Positions 9,150 through 17,273 of a stretch of 64,000 nt of DNA are shown one piece after another. The stretch is from contig NZ_PPPD01000003.1 of assembly GCF_002901445.1 (NCBI RefSeq), forward strand, positions 124,001-188,000, given 5' to 3'. This stretch comes from Deinococcus koreensis. Its GTDB lineage: Bacteria > Deinococcota > Deinococci > Deinococcales > Deinococcaceae. Position 1 is the first letter of the stretch. Each line of letters starts with the position of its first letter. A program made the position numbers and the translations under genes. Under the pieces are notes generated by a model, which was not told the DNA's origin, made no database searches, and worked only from the letters and a program-made list of their open reading frames with translations.

Positions 9150-10439
9150 GTGGCCCCCCCACCCCCCCCGCAGATCGTGATCGCCCTGCCCGCACGGGAC
9201 GAGGCCATGCGCATCTCGCGGGCCCTGCATGCGCTCGCGGCGCAGCGGGGGCCATTGCCCCCCTTCTCAGTTCTCCTGCTGGCCAACAATTGCCGCGACG
9301 AAACCGCCGAGGTGGGGCGCCGCACTCGGCCCGCCGGACTCGACCTTCACGTCCATGAGGTCACGCTCGCGCTGCCGCAGGCCAATGTCGGCGGCGCGCG
9401 CCGGCTGGCCCTGGATCTGGCCGCCGACCTCGCCGGGGAGCAGGGGATCATCGTTTCCACCGACGCCGACACCCTGACGCACCCGGACTGGCTGGCGGGG
9501 CTGCTCGCGCCGCTGCGCTGCTCGGCGGCCTCGGCGGGCCGGCTGATGCTCGATCCGGGGGAGCGTGCCCGCCTGAGCGCACCCATCCGCCACACCCATC
9601 TGCTCGACTGCGCGTACCGCTGGGCCGCCACGCAGCTCACGGCCCGGCTCGACCCCGATCCGCACGATCCCTGGCCCAGGCACTGGCAGCACTTCGGGGC
9701 CAGCCTCGCCCTGCACGTCTGGGCGTACCGGGCGGTGGGCGGCCTGCCCGAGGTGCCCTGCCTGGAGGACGTCGCGCTGGTGCAGGCGCTGAGGCACGCC
9801 GACCTGCCCCTGCGCCACACGCTTCAGGCACGGGCCTATACCAGTGCCCGCCTGAGCGGCCGGGTGCCCGTGGGGCTTTCCACGCAATTGCAGGAGTGGC
9901 AGAACGGCCCGGAGTGCTGGACGGTGCCCGGTGCCGCAGAGGTCGCCGCACTGGCGCGGGCCGAGGCGGCGCTCCGGGCCGTGTATGGGCACGCGGGCAC
10001 CCGACATACAGGCACTGAGCAGTCCGGCATCAGGCAGTCTGGGCCGATGCTGGCCCGGATCGGCCACCACTGGATGCTGCCCGAGCAGGCCCTGCGGGAC
10101 GCCCTGGAGGCCCCGCGTCTGGGGCTGGCGCTGCACCACGCCCACCGGGCCCGCGAGCAGGGCGGGCTGTGGAGGGAGCGCTATCCCGCCGAGCCCGTGA
10201 CCCAGGCCCTGCGGGCGTTGCGCCAGGCCCTGGCGGAGGTGTCTCCAGGGGAGACGGTCACCGGTCTCCGGTCACGTCCCATGCCCGCGCCACAGACTCA
10301 GCCGCAGGCTTCCGGCACGCCCGGCCGGGACATCGGTTCCAGCGAAGGCACGGCTTCTGGCGAGGCTGGCCTCCTGTGCCAGAGCCCCTTGCCGGAGAGC
10401 CGGTCTCATGAGGGCTCAACCCAGACATCCAGCCGGTAG
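9150..10439 (+). CDS. Family 2 glycosyltransferase
   Basis: The 429-residue protein is a GT-A transferase. The N-terminus reads IVIALPARDEAMRIS, followed by LLLANNCRDET, the metal-binding STDADTLTHPDWL (DxD-type) and an acceptor-site segment VPCLEDVALVQAL. The C-terminal 100 residues are Gln/Ser/Thr/Pro-rich and probably disordered. No membrane segment is obvious, so it should act on a cytoplasmic acceptor. Start is GTG. The first codons contain C7-A-C8, a slippage-prone tract directly after initiation. Its 3' end overlaps the convergent methyltransferase by 34 bp. Neighbouring PIG-L, methyltransferase and ACAD genes form a recurring set with such GT2 enzymes in other bacteria, to my recollection. 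Confidence 0.9.
   Translation: MAPPPPPQIVIALPARDEAMRISRALHALAAQRGPLPPFSVLLLANNCRDETAEVGRRTRPAGLDLHVHEVTLALPQANVGGARRLALDLAADLAGEQGIIVSTDADTLTHPDWLAGLLAPLRCSAASAGRLMLDPGERARLSAPIRHTHLLDCAYRWAATQLTARLDPDPHDPWPRHWQHFGASLALHVWAYRAVGGLPEVPCLEDVALVQALRHADLPLRHTLQARAYTSARLSGRVPVGLSTQLQEWQNGPECWTVPGAAEVAALARAEAALRAVYGHAGTRHTGTEQSGIRQSGPMLARIGHHWMLPEQALRDALEAPRLGLALHHAHRAREQGGLWRERYPAEPVTQALRALRQALAEVSPGETVTGLRSRPMPAPQTQPQASGTPGRDIGSSEGTASGEAGLLCQSPLPESRSHEGSTQTSSR
9154..9169 (+). repeat. C7-A-C8 tract in codons 2-7 of GT2 gene
   Basis: Fifteen C residues interrupted by one A lie directly after the start codon. Any single-base slippage would frameshift the whole glycosyltransferase. Confidence 0.85.
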
Positions 10440-10993
10440 CCCTGCCGCCCGTCGCCGTGCCGCTCGCCGTGGAGGTACTTCAGCGTTTGCCCGAAGCGGA
10501 GGAGCGCGGCCTCGTGAACCTGATCGCCGGTCTGCGGATAGTCGTGAACGGGCGGTGTCCAGTGCACCAGAATCACCGTCCCGCCCGGCGCCAGGCGGGC
10601 CAGCACCTCGTCCAGCGCCCTCTGCTGATCCTCCGGCGAGAGGTAGTACAGCACCTCGGAGAGCACGATCAGGTCGAAGGACTCGGGGGGCAGGCCGCCG
10701 GGCAGGCGGCGCCGCTCGAAGCGGACGTGGGGATGGGCCGCGTTGCGGGCGCGGGCCGCGCTGAGGGCCCGGTCGTTGACGTCCAGGCTGAGCAGCTGCT
10801 CCACCCGCCCGGCCAGCCGGGAGGTGAGCACCCCGATCGAGCAGCCGACCTCCAGCCCCCGCCCGTAGTGGGCCCGGGGCAGGGCGGCCAGGGTGCGCTC
10901 GTACTTGGCCGCCTCGTAGGCGCTGGTCTCGAACTGCCAGGGGTCGGCGTTGGCGCGGTACACGTCCTCGAAGTAGTCGTCGGGTAGGGTCAC
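10406..10993 (-). CDS. NodS-like SAM-dependent methyltransferase
   Basis: The 195-residue class I methyltransferase starts MTLPDDYFEDVYRANADPW. That opening and the following ETSAYEAAKYERTL resemble the NodS family, which N-methylates deacetylated chitooligosaccharide glucosamine in rhizobia (family knowledge). The SAM-binding motif is LEVGCSIGVLTSRLA; motif II is DLIVLSEVLYYL. The GTG start overlaps the stop of the PIG-L gene (GTGA), so the two are coupled. A deacetylase followed by an amine methyltransferase suggests deacetylation then N-methylation of an amino sugar. This is inferred from families and gene order. Confidence 0.88.
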   Translation of the reverse strand: MTLPDDYFEDVYRANADPWQFETSAYEAAKYERTLAALPRAHYGRGLEVGCSIGVLTSRLAGRVEQLLSLDVNDRALSAARARNAAHPHVRFERRRLPGGLPPESFDLIVLSEVLYYLSPEDQQRALDEVLARLAPGGTVILVHWTPPVHDYPQTGDQVHEAALLRFGQTLKYLHGERHGDGRQGYRLDVWVEPS

Positions 10994-11778
10994 GGGGCCC
11001 CGTCCTGGCGCGACAGGGACTCAGCGGTTCCACCCGATTCCAGGGGCTCGAACAGCCGCTCCGGGCCACGCACCGCCCGCGCGACCATGGCCTCGGCGAG
11101 CGTGAAGCCGCCCGGGTCGTCCTGGATCAGGCCGAGCTGAGAGGCGTGGGCGGAGATCGCCCGGCTCTTGCGGGCGGCGGCCCCGCCGATCTCGAAGGCC
11201 CAGGGCCGGGCCTCGTCGGCGGGCGGCCAGTCGTCCGGGGTGCCCCGTTCGGTGAGCCACACGCTGTAGCCCAGCACCCGGCATCCCGCCGGGCGCGCGG
11301 CCATGAGCAGCGTCCAGCAGGCGCGGTGATCCGGGTGGGGGTCACGCCGCCAGGGCAGCAGCAGGGTGCGCGGCGGCGCCCCGGCGAACGCCGCCTGCAG
11401 CCGGGGCCGGATCACCGCCGGGTCGCAGCGGTCGAGCGCTCCGTCGGGCAGGTTCAGCGTCTGCGTGTGCTCGGGGGGCACCCCCAGCTCGGCCAGCCCG
11501 GCGCGCCACTCGCTCAGGCGCAGCGCGCTCAGCCGGGAGGGCGGGAAGGCCCGCGACCCCGGATGGGAGGCCGCGCCGTCGCTCACCAGCAGCGCCCAGA
11601 CGTCCTGCCCCAGCGTGGTCAGCGCCGCGATCAGGGCCCCGCAGCCCAGCGCCTCGTCGTCCGGGTGAGGGGAGACCACCCAGACCGGGCCCGGCAGGGT
11701 GCGGGGGTCGAGCAGCTTCACCTCGTCCGGCTGGATCTGGACGTGTGTCCGCGTCTCCCGCGTGATCCGCGCGCTCAC
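10990..11778 (-). CDS. PIG-L/LmbE-family deacetylase
   Basis: The 262-residue Zn-dependent deacetylase has the metal-binding VSPHPDDEALGCG near residue 38 and the later His motif DPHPDHRACW. Family members remove acetyl groups from N-acetylglucosamine conjugates (mycothiol, bacillithiol, GPI precursors, BshB, MshB). It starts with GTG overlapping the stop of the GH1-ACAD fusion (GTGA). It lies between that fusion and the methyltransferase, so the three products probably work on one small glycoside. The substrate is unknown. Length is close to the family norm. Confidence 0.92.
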   Translation of the reverse strand: MSARITRETRTHVQIQPDEVKLLDPRTLPGPVWVVSPHPDDEALGCGALIAALTTLGQDVWALLVSDGAASHPGSRAFPPSRLSALRLSEWRAGLAELGVPPEHTQTLNLPDGALDRCDPAVIRPRLQAAFAGAPPRTLLLPWRRDPHPDHRACWTLLMAARPAGCRVLGYSVWLTERGTPDDWPPADEARPWAFEIGGAAARKSRAISAHASQLGLIQDDPGGFTLAEAMVARAVRGPERLFEPLESGGTAESLSRQDGAP

Positions 11779-14270
11779 AGGGTGTCCCCGGTCAGGCTCC
11801 AACCCGCGTCGGGCCAGCCCGGCCCTTCCAGCACGTGGCGGCCCAGGGCCAGCCGGGCGGCGTCGGGAGCCGGCTGGCGCAGGTACATCCGCAGGTCGAG
11901 CAGGCGGCGGGTGATGCCCGGCTGCAGCAGCCCGCGGGCGCCCACGGCCCGCTCGATGCCCTCGGCGCAGCGCAGGCAGGCGTCCTCGGTGACCATCCGC
12001 GCGAGGTGGATATAGGCCAGCGTGGCCTCGCTCCCCTGGGACGGTTCCCGCTGGAGGTGGGCCAACCGGGACTGGGCCAGCAGCCGCCCGCCCTGGAGCA
12101 CGGTCTGCCAGGCGGCCTCCAGTCCGGCGGCCAGTTCGGCGAAGCGCAGGCGCTGCACGTCGTCGCCGGCCCGGCCGATCTGGCGCAGCGCGCTGCAGCC
12201 GGCCTCCAGCAGCGCGTCGGCGCCGCCCAGCTGCACCGCCAGGAAACGCAGGGCGCCGCCGCCGAACTCGGGCTGGGCGTAGTAGGCGCCGGGTGGGCCG
12301 ATCAGGTCGCCGGGCTCCACCGGCAGGCCCGTGAGGTCGGCGCGCAGGCTGAGCGTGGCGCGCATCCCCAGCGGCGTCCAGAAGGCGGGATCGAAGCGTT
12401 CGGGGGGCACCGGGCCACGCAGCAGCACCATCGTGCGCCCCTGGCCGCCGGGCAGCTCGGCCGGCACCAGCGCCCGGCCCACGAACCCGGCCCCGGAGGT
12501 GAAGGCCTTGGCGCCGCTCAGTGTCCAGCCCCCGTCGGGCCGACTGACCAGGGCCACGCCCGGCGCCTCCTCGGTGTTCCACACGCCGAACAGTTCACCG
12601 TGGCCGGCGTCCTGGGCTGCCTGCGTGCGCTGCTCCGGGGTGCCGTAGCGGGCGATCAGCTCCAGGGCATTGAGATGGCCCTCGTAGACGCGGCCGACGC
12701 TCAGGCTGGCCCGCCCGACCGAGCGCAGCAGTTCCAGCAGTCCGGGGCCTGCGAGCCCGTCGCCGCCGTCTGGTGGGGGCAGCGTGACTGTGAGCAGCCC
12801 GGCGTCCCGCAGCGCGGCGAACGACGCGGCCGGGAAGGCGCCGTCGGCGCCCCGGGCGTCGGCCTCGGCCTCGATCGTCTCCAGCGCCTGCCGGAAGCGG
12901 GCGCGGGCGCTGTCCAGCGCGGTGCGGGCGTCCGGCGGCGTGGGCGCTACCTCCTCGGCGGGCTCGCCCTCGGCCCGGGCGGCGGCCCGCAGCACCCGCG
13001 TCACGGCGTCGGCCAGGGGGCCGTAGGCCGCGCGGTGACCCAGTTCATCCGGGTAGTCCCACAGGCCGTTGTGGCAGTGGCGGTCGTCGTCCCAGCCCGG
13101 GTGGTTCACCACGGGATACAGGCAGACTCCCAGCACCGGCACGCCGGCCCGCGCGGCCCGCAGGGCCTGGGTCGCCACCTCCTCGAACCAGGGCGCCCGC
13201 GCCTCGTCCTCTGTGCCCGTCTCGGCGATCAGCAGCGGCCGGCCGAAGCGGGCATACACCTCGCCCAGCAGCGAGGCCAGGGGGCGCGCGTCCGGGTGGC
13301 CCAGGGGCAGCACCTCGCGCTGGCCGTGGTCGCCGTGGTGCCGCCACTGGTTGTAGGGGTAATAGTTCACCCCCACCACGTCCACGTAGTGTGGGGCGCC
13401 GCCCAGCTCGGGCCGGACGCGGCCCATCAACATGTCCAGCGCCTCGTACTGGGAGTCGTGGACGATCCGGGCGTGGTGGGCCTCGTCGGGGCGCTCCGGG
13501 TGGGGCGTCACCTGGATCAGCGGCTCGGCGTGGACGAAGCGCACCGCCGGATCGACCGCGCGGGCCGCGTCCATCGCCGCGATGGCCGCGCGCACGAGGT
13601 TGGCCTTGAGGGTCGGGCCCCGGCCCCGGGCGAAGGGCGGCAGATACCCCACGTCGCCCCCGCCCCAGGCGAAGAAGGAGATCTCGTTGACCGGGCACAG
13701 CCACAGTTCGCCCTGGGTGTGGGCCCGCAGCCAGGTGGTCGCGGCATGGGCGAAGGCGGCGAAGGTCTGCGGGAAGTCCGGGGCGAAGACATCCACGTGA
13801 TCGGGCACGCCGTAGTGCAGCAGATCCCAGATCACTGTCAGGCCGCTCCCTCGCGCCGCCTCAACCTGCAGCTGGGCGCTGCGGAAGTCGTAGTGTCCCG
13901 GCGCCGTCTCGATCAGGTGCCAGCGCAGGCCGTCGCGGGCCCCGCCCAGCCCGCTGGCCCGCAGCCGCTCGTAGTCCTGCCGGGCCAGCCGGTCGTGGGC
14001 GGTGGCGTCGATGATGTCGATGCGGCGGCCCGAGGGTCGGCGGTGGGTCGAGCACTCGAAGCCCCCCAGCACGAATGACGAGAAGGCCGGAGGAGGAGGC
14101 TGAACCTCGGCCTCAGCTGCAGCCGCCGGCTCGGCCCCGACCTGTGGAAGCTCAGCGGGAGCAGCCGGCTTGGCCGCCCAGGGCTGATTCCCCTCCACCG
14201 GCTCTGTCTGCTCCACGCCAGCCATCACTTCTCCCCGAAAGCGTCTCAACGTTCCTTCTGCGTGATCCAT
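11775..14270 (-). CDS. GH1-like glycosidase fused to acyl-CoA dehydrogenase-like domain
   Basis: The 831-residue protein joins two unrelated enzyme folds. After a Pro/Ala/Glu-rich head (1-60), residues 62-435 form a GH1-like (beta/alpha)8 barrel. It carries the putative acid/base Glu196 (CPVNEISFF) and nucleophile Glu350 (LIAETGTED). A short acidic Ala/Pro linker (440-460) leads to an acyl-CoA dehydrogenase-like domain (about 465-825) with GELFGVWNTEEAPG, WTLSGAKAFTSGAGF and a C-terminal four-helix region. No signal peptide is seen, so it is probably cytoplasmic. The ATG at 14270 is used; an in-frame GTG/ATG pair at residues 15-16 is possible. It heads a coupled operon with PIG-L and methyltransferase genes. 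No frameshift or stop lies between the halves, so the fusion is real in this sequence. Confidence 0.87.
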   Translation of the reverse strand: MDHAEGTLRRFRGEVMAGVEQTEPVEGNQPWAAKPAAPAELPQVGAEPAAAAEAEVQPPPPAFSSFVLGGFECSTHRRPSGRRIDIIDATAHDRLARQDYERLRASGLGGARDGLRWHLIETAPGHYDFRSAQLQVEAARGSGLTVIWDLLHYGVPDHVDVFAPDFPQTFAAFAHAATTWLRAHTQGELWLCPVNEISFFAWGGGDVGYLPPFARGRGPTLKANLVRAAIAAMDAARAVDPAVRFVHAEPLIQVTPHPERPDEAHHARIVHDSQYEALDMLMGRVRPELGGAPHYVDVVGVNYYPYNQWRHHGDHGQREVLPLGHPDARPLASLLGEVYARFGRPLLIAETGTEDEARAPWFEEVATQALRAARAGVPVLGVCLYPVVNHPGWDDDRHCHNGLWDYPDELGHRAAYGPLADAVTRVLRAAARAEGEPAEEVAPTPPDARTALDSARARFRQALETIEAEADARGADGAFPAASFAALRDAGLLTVTLPPPDGGDGLAGPGLLELLRSVGRASLSVGRVYEGHLNALELIARYGTPEQRTQAAQDAGHGELFGVWNTEEAPGVALVSRPDGGWTLSGAKAFTSGAGFVGRALVPAELPGGQGRTMVLLRGPVPPERFDPAFWTPLGMRATLSLRADLTGLPVEPGDLIGPPGAYYAQPEFGGGALRFLAVQLGGADALLEAGCSALRQIGRAGDDVQRLRFAELAAGLEAAWQTVLQGGRLLAQSRLAHLQREPSQGSEATLAYIHLARMVTEDACLRCAEGIERAVGARGLLQPGITRRLLDLRMYLRQPAPDAARLALGRHVLEGPGWPDAGWSLTGDTL

Positions 14271-14281
14271 GCGGTGTCCCC

Positions 14282-14287
14282 TCTATA
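14282..14287 (-). promoter_or_regulatory. -10 candidate TATAGA for fusion-gene operon
   Basis: TATAGA lies 11 nt upstream of the ATG of the GH1-ACAD gene, followed by GAGGGG, which may serve as ribosome-binding site. Confidence 0.4.
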
Positions 14288-14311
14288 GGCCTGCTCGTGA
14301 CTTCTCACGAG

Positions 14312-14340
14312 AGCGCCCCAGACCAATCGTCTGGGGCGCT
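14312..14340 (-). terminator. Terminator hairpin downstream of membrane-protein gene
   Basis: A perfect 11-bp stem (AGCGCCCCAGA with TCTGGGGCGCT) with a 7-nt loop lies 35 bp past the stop at 14375 and separates it from the next minus-strand operon. Confidence 0.65.
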
Positions 14341-14374
14341 GCACTCTCGTATTCCGATGCGGTCTCCGGCGCCC

Positions 14375-15406
14375 TCAGCTCTTCTGGGCGGCGTCGCGGA
14401 TCTTCTCGCGGGTGCTCGCGGCGCGGTGGCCGCCCAGCACCGAGGCGCCGATGATCAGGCCGGCGGCCAGCAGGCTGGCCCAGGCGGCGGTGGTGGCGGC
14501 CTGACGGGCGATACGCGCCGCCGCTTCCGCCGCGTCGGTGGCCTGCTGCTGCACCCTCTTGGCCTGAGCCACGATGGCGGTCTGGGTGGCCTGCGCCTGC
14601 TGCTGGGTCAGGCCCTGGCGGGTCAGACGGGTCACGAATTCAGGGCCGCTCAGCGCATTCTGGATGTTGTTGACCCGGTTGGTCACGAAGTCGCTGACGT
14701 TCGAGACATTGCCCAGGTTCTCGCCGAGGTCGTTGCCGGCGCGCGTGATGATGCCGCTGACCACGCGGGCGGCGGCCGTAGACTGCTCCTCGCTGAGGCC
14801 GGGGCTGGCCTCGCCGATGATCTGGCCGATGGTATCGGCGTTGAGCGAACCGAGCAGCGACTGCGCAGCGTCCTGGGTGCCGGGATTGGCGGCGGCGGCG
14901 GAGCCGGCCGCCGTGGCGGCGTTGGCCGCGCCGGTCGCCACGCTGCCGATCACGTTGCTGGCAGTGCCGACCAGCCCGCGCACCACGTTGGACAGCACCA
15001 GGGTCAGCGCCAGCATCATCAGGAAGCCGGTCAGCAGGCCCGTGAACTGGCCGCGCGTGACCAGGGCCTGGTTGCCGGCGCGCACGGCGGTGTAGCCCGC
15101 CAGGAACGAGCTGATAAGCAGGCTCAGCGCGCCCCAGATCACGGCGCTCAGGGCCAGGCCGCCGGCGGTGTCGATGGTGCCCGCGCCGATGGCCACTCCC
15201 AGAAGGCTCAGCGCGACCTGTACGGCGATACCGGCGACGACGCCGGCGAAGATGCCGCGCCAGCTGATGCGGGGACGGGAGTTGGCCTCGTTGAGCAGAC
15301 GCTCACTGGCGTTCTGATTGGCGAGGGGGTCGTTGGAGTAGGTGCCGGAAGTCATGAGGCCCAGTGTGCGGGACACCTTTGAGGTGGGGGCCTCTGAGCG
15401 CTTCAT
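14375..15406 (-). CDS. Multi-pass membrane protein of unknown function
   Basis: This 343-residue protein has a polar N-terminus of 48 residues. Three hydrophobic segments follow at about 51-77, 83-108 and 121-145. A long Ala/Gln/Thr-rich helical middle (about 150-300) may form coiled coils or an amphipathic bundle, and a fourth membrane segment sits near 306-328. AAAGGA is placed 8 nt before the ATG. It diverges from the DUF2382 stress gene and shares its promoter region. I recall such Gly/Ala-rich membrane proteins next to PRC-barrel/DUF2382 genes in Deinococcus, which suggests envelope stress. No enzyme motif is visible. Confidence 0.8.
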   Translation of the reverse strand: MKRSEAPTSKVSRTLGLMTSGTYSNDPLANQNASERLLNEANSRPRISWRGIFAGVVAGIAVQVALSLLGVAIGAGTIDTAGGLALSAVIWGALSLLISSFLAGYTAVRAGNQALVTRGQFTGLLTGFLMMLALTLVLSNVVRGLVGTASNVIGSVATGAANAATAAGSAAAANPGTQDAAQSLLGSLNADTIGQIIGEASPGLSEEQSTAAARVVSGIITRAGNDLGENLGNVSNVSDFVTNRVNNIQNALSGPEFVTRLTRQGLTQQQAQATQTAIVAQAKRVQQQATDAAEAAARIARQAATTAAWASLLAAGLIIGASVLGGHRAASTREKIRDAAQKS

Positions 15407-15565
15407 GGACTGCTTCCTTTAAGTTCATGGGCTGTTAAGTGAGCCTCACAACTTTAAGAACTTCATCCTTTCCGCAGGTACGGGGGGCATCGACTCCCCA
15501 CACTTTCGATCACGGCCCACAACATTACGACCCGGTGCCAGATCACCTGTTTTCAAGGAGTTCCT
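15407..15565. promoter_or_regulatory. Divergent promoter region with repeated TTAAG elements
   Basis: 159 bp between divergent stress genes. The first 60 bp are AT-rich and hold CTTTAAGTTC, TTAAGTGAG and CTTTAAGAAC at close spacing, plus a GTGAG-C-CTCAC near-palindrome (15439-15449). A TTCTTA...TAACAG pair at 17 nt on the minus strand is a weak promoter candidate. AAGGAG precedes the DUF2382 ATG. Confidence 0.4.
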
Positions 15566-16492
15566 ATGACGAAAATGACCCCTCTGTCCGATCTTGTCCG
15601 CGACCGCAACTACGATCTGTCCGGTACCCACGAGGCTGTCATCGGCCAGGCCGTCTACGGCAGCGGCGGCGAGAAGATCGGCACCGTCCGTGAGCTGCTG
15701 GCCGAGGATGGCGGCAAGATCCGCTACATCGTCGTGGAGGTGGGTTCCTGGTTCACCAGCCGTGAAGTGGTGGTGCCCGTGGGCATGGCCCGCATGGAAG
15801 ACGACGGCGTGTACCTCGACAGCCTGACCAAGGATCAGGTCAAGGGCATGACCGCCTACGAGCCGGGCATGGACTACAACGACGAGGCCCAGGTCTCCGA
15901 CATCCGCACGCTGACCGGCGACGCCTACGTGGCGCCGGCGGCCGCCTCGGCCACGCCCCGCGCCGCCGACCACTACAGCGACGAGAAGATGTTCACCACG
16001 CCCCAGCGCCTGCAGCTGCTGGAAGAGCGCCTGCTGGTCAACAAGGAGAAGTACGTGGCCGGCAGCGTGGAGGTCGGCAAGCGCGTCGAGACCCGCACCG
16101 AGAACGTCAACGTGGACGTCTCGCACGAGGAAGTGGTCATCGAGCGCCGCGCGGTGAGCGAGCCCCGGCCGGTCGAGGGCAACGTCACGCTGGGCGCCGC
16201 CACCGAGACCATCCGGGTGGATCTGGAGGCCGAGCGGGCCACCGCCCAGAAGCAGGCCTACGTGACCGAAGAGGTCGAGATCGGCAAGCGCACCGAGACC
16301 CAGCAGCAGACCATCAGCGACACCGTGGGCCGTGAGGTGCTGGACGTGACCCGCACCGGAGAAGTGGCGGTCAGCGGTGAAGTCAACGGCCAGATGGCCG
16401 CCGGGCAGGACGGTCGCAACGCGCTGGAACGCGGTGTGGACGCTGTGAAGGACGCCGCAGATCCCCTGGACGGCAAGATCGACCGCCGCTGA
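15566..16492 (+). CDS. PRC-barrel and DUF2382 stress protein
   Basis: The 308-residue protein has a PRC-barrel at about residues 20-105 (IGQAVYGSGGEKIGTVREL). A DUF2382 domain follows at about 147-265, marked by repeated charged motifs LLVNKEKYVAGSVEVGKRVET and AYVTEEVEIGKRTET. DUF2382 proteins (YsnF/AvaK relatives) are linked to general stress and desiccation; their biochemical role is unknown. The C-terminus is acidic and polar. AAGGAG lies 5 nt before the ATG. A second DUF2382 gene follows 80 bp downstream, probably in one transcript. Confidence 0.9.
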   Translation: MTKMTPLSDLVRDRNYDLSGTHEAVIGQAVYGSGGEKIGTVRELLAEDGGKIRYIVVEVGSWFTSREVVVPVGMARMEDDGVYLDSLTKDQVKGMTAYEPGMDYNDEAQVSDIRTLTGDAYVAPAAASATPRAADHYSDEKMFTTPQRLQLLEERLLVNKEKYVAGSVEVGKRVETRTENVNVDVSHEEVVIERRAVSEPRPVEGNVTLGAATETIRVDLEAERATAQKQAYVTEEVEIGKRTETQQQTISDTVGREVLDVTRTGEVAVSGEVNGQMAAGQDGRNALERGVDAVKDAADPLDGKIDRR

Positions 16493-16572
16493 GGCCTGTT
16501 CGACATCTTCAGGCGGGGGCGGTGCGAGCCGTCCCCGTCTCCGATTGAATATCTGGAAATAGAAGGAGGAAC

Positions 16573-17094
16573 ATGACTCAGAACAATGCCGATCTGCCGG
16601 GCCTGTCCGAGGGACTGGTCAGGGCCGCGACCGAGGCCGACTGGAACTCGCCGGACGTCACCCTGCTGGGCACGCTGGAACTGCGCGAGGAGATGGTCGA
16701 GGTCAAGCGCGAGCGGAGTCCGCGGGGCCAGGTGACGGTGCGCCGCGAGGTGCAGACCCGTCAGGAAACGGTCACCACCGAACTGCGCCGCGAGGTGCTG
16801 CACATCGAGGTCAGCGCGGGTGGCCCGGCCGTCTATATCGGGGACGACCTGCTCCAGCCGGGCGAGTCGCGCGAGGTGGTGCTCTACGACGAGCAGACCG
16901 TGGTGACCACCGAGCCCTTCGTGGTCGAGGAAGTCCGCATCGGGAAGCGCAGCGTGCTGGAGACCCGGCAGACGCCTGTGGAACTGCGCTACGAGGTGCT
17001 GGTCGTCGATCCCCGCGTGCAGGGCGCAGCGCAAGGAACCCTGTCCGGGACGCAGGACGCCCGCCCAACCGGCACTCCTCAGAGCAGCGACTGA
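16573..17094 (+). CDS. DUF2382 domain protein
   Basis: The 173-residue protein carries DUF2382-type alternating charge: LGTLELREEMVEVKRERSP, TVRREVQTRQETVTTELRR, VVEEVRIGKRSVLETRQ. It lacks the PRC-barrel of its neighbour and is thus a single-domain paralogue. A perfect AGGAGG sits 4 nt before the ATG. The last 25 residues are Gly/Thr/Pro-rich. It ends before a strong terminator hairpin. Its role is presumably with the upstream gene in stress protection; no active site is visible. Confidence 0.87.
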   Translation: MTQNNADLPGLSEGLVRAATEADWNSPDVTLLGTLELREEMVEVKRERSPRGQVTVRREVQTRQETVTTELRREVLHIEVSAGGPAVYIGDDLLQPGESREVVLYDEQTVVTTEPFVVEEVRIGKRSVLETRQTPVELRYEVLVVDPRVQGAAQGTLSGTQDARPTGTPQSSD

Positions 17095-17147
17095 ATGTCG
17101 GATTCGCGCCTGATCTCACTCCTCTAAGAATCTGAAGCGCAGCCCGA

Positions 17148-17198
17148 CCCAAGAGTCAGGCCCGGACGGGGTATCTCGTTCCGGGCCTGACCCTTGGG
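17148..17198 (+). terminator. Strong terminator after DUF2382 pair
   Basis: A stem of about 20 bp (CCCAAGAGTCAGGCCCGGAC with GTTCCGGGCCTGACCCTTGGG, one mismatch and one bulge) around a 10-nt loop is followed by CGTTCCTT. It separates the stress genes from the next operon. Confidence 0.75.
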
Positions 17199-17273
17199 CG
17201 TTCCTTGAGCCTGCGCGGGCCGGTGGGATCGCCGACAAACAGCGCGCCAGCCGGCCCCGACACTGCAGGCCTG

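Noticed and set aside
11835..14078. 747-codon plus-strand frame opposite the GH1-ACAD gene
   Set aside because: The composition is Gln/Gly/Arg/His-rich without motifs; the minus strand encodes two recognisable folds.
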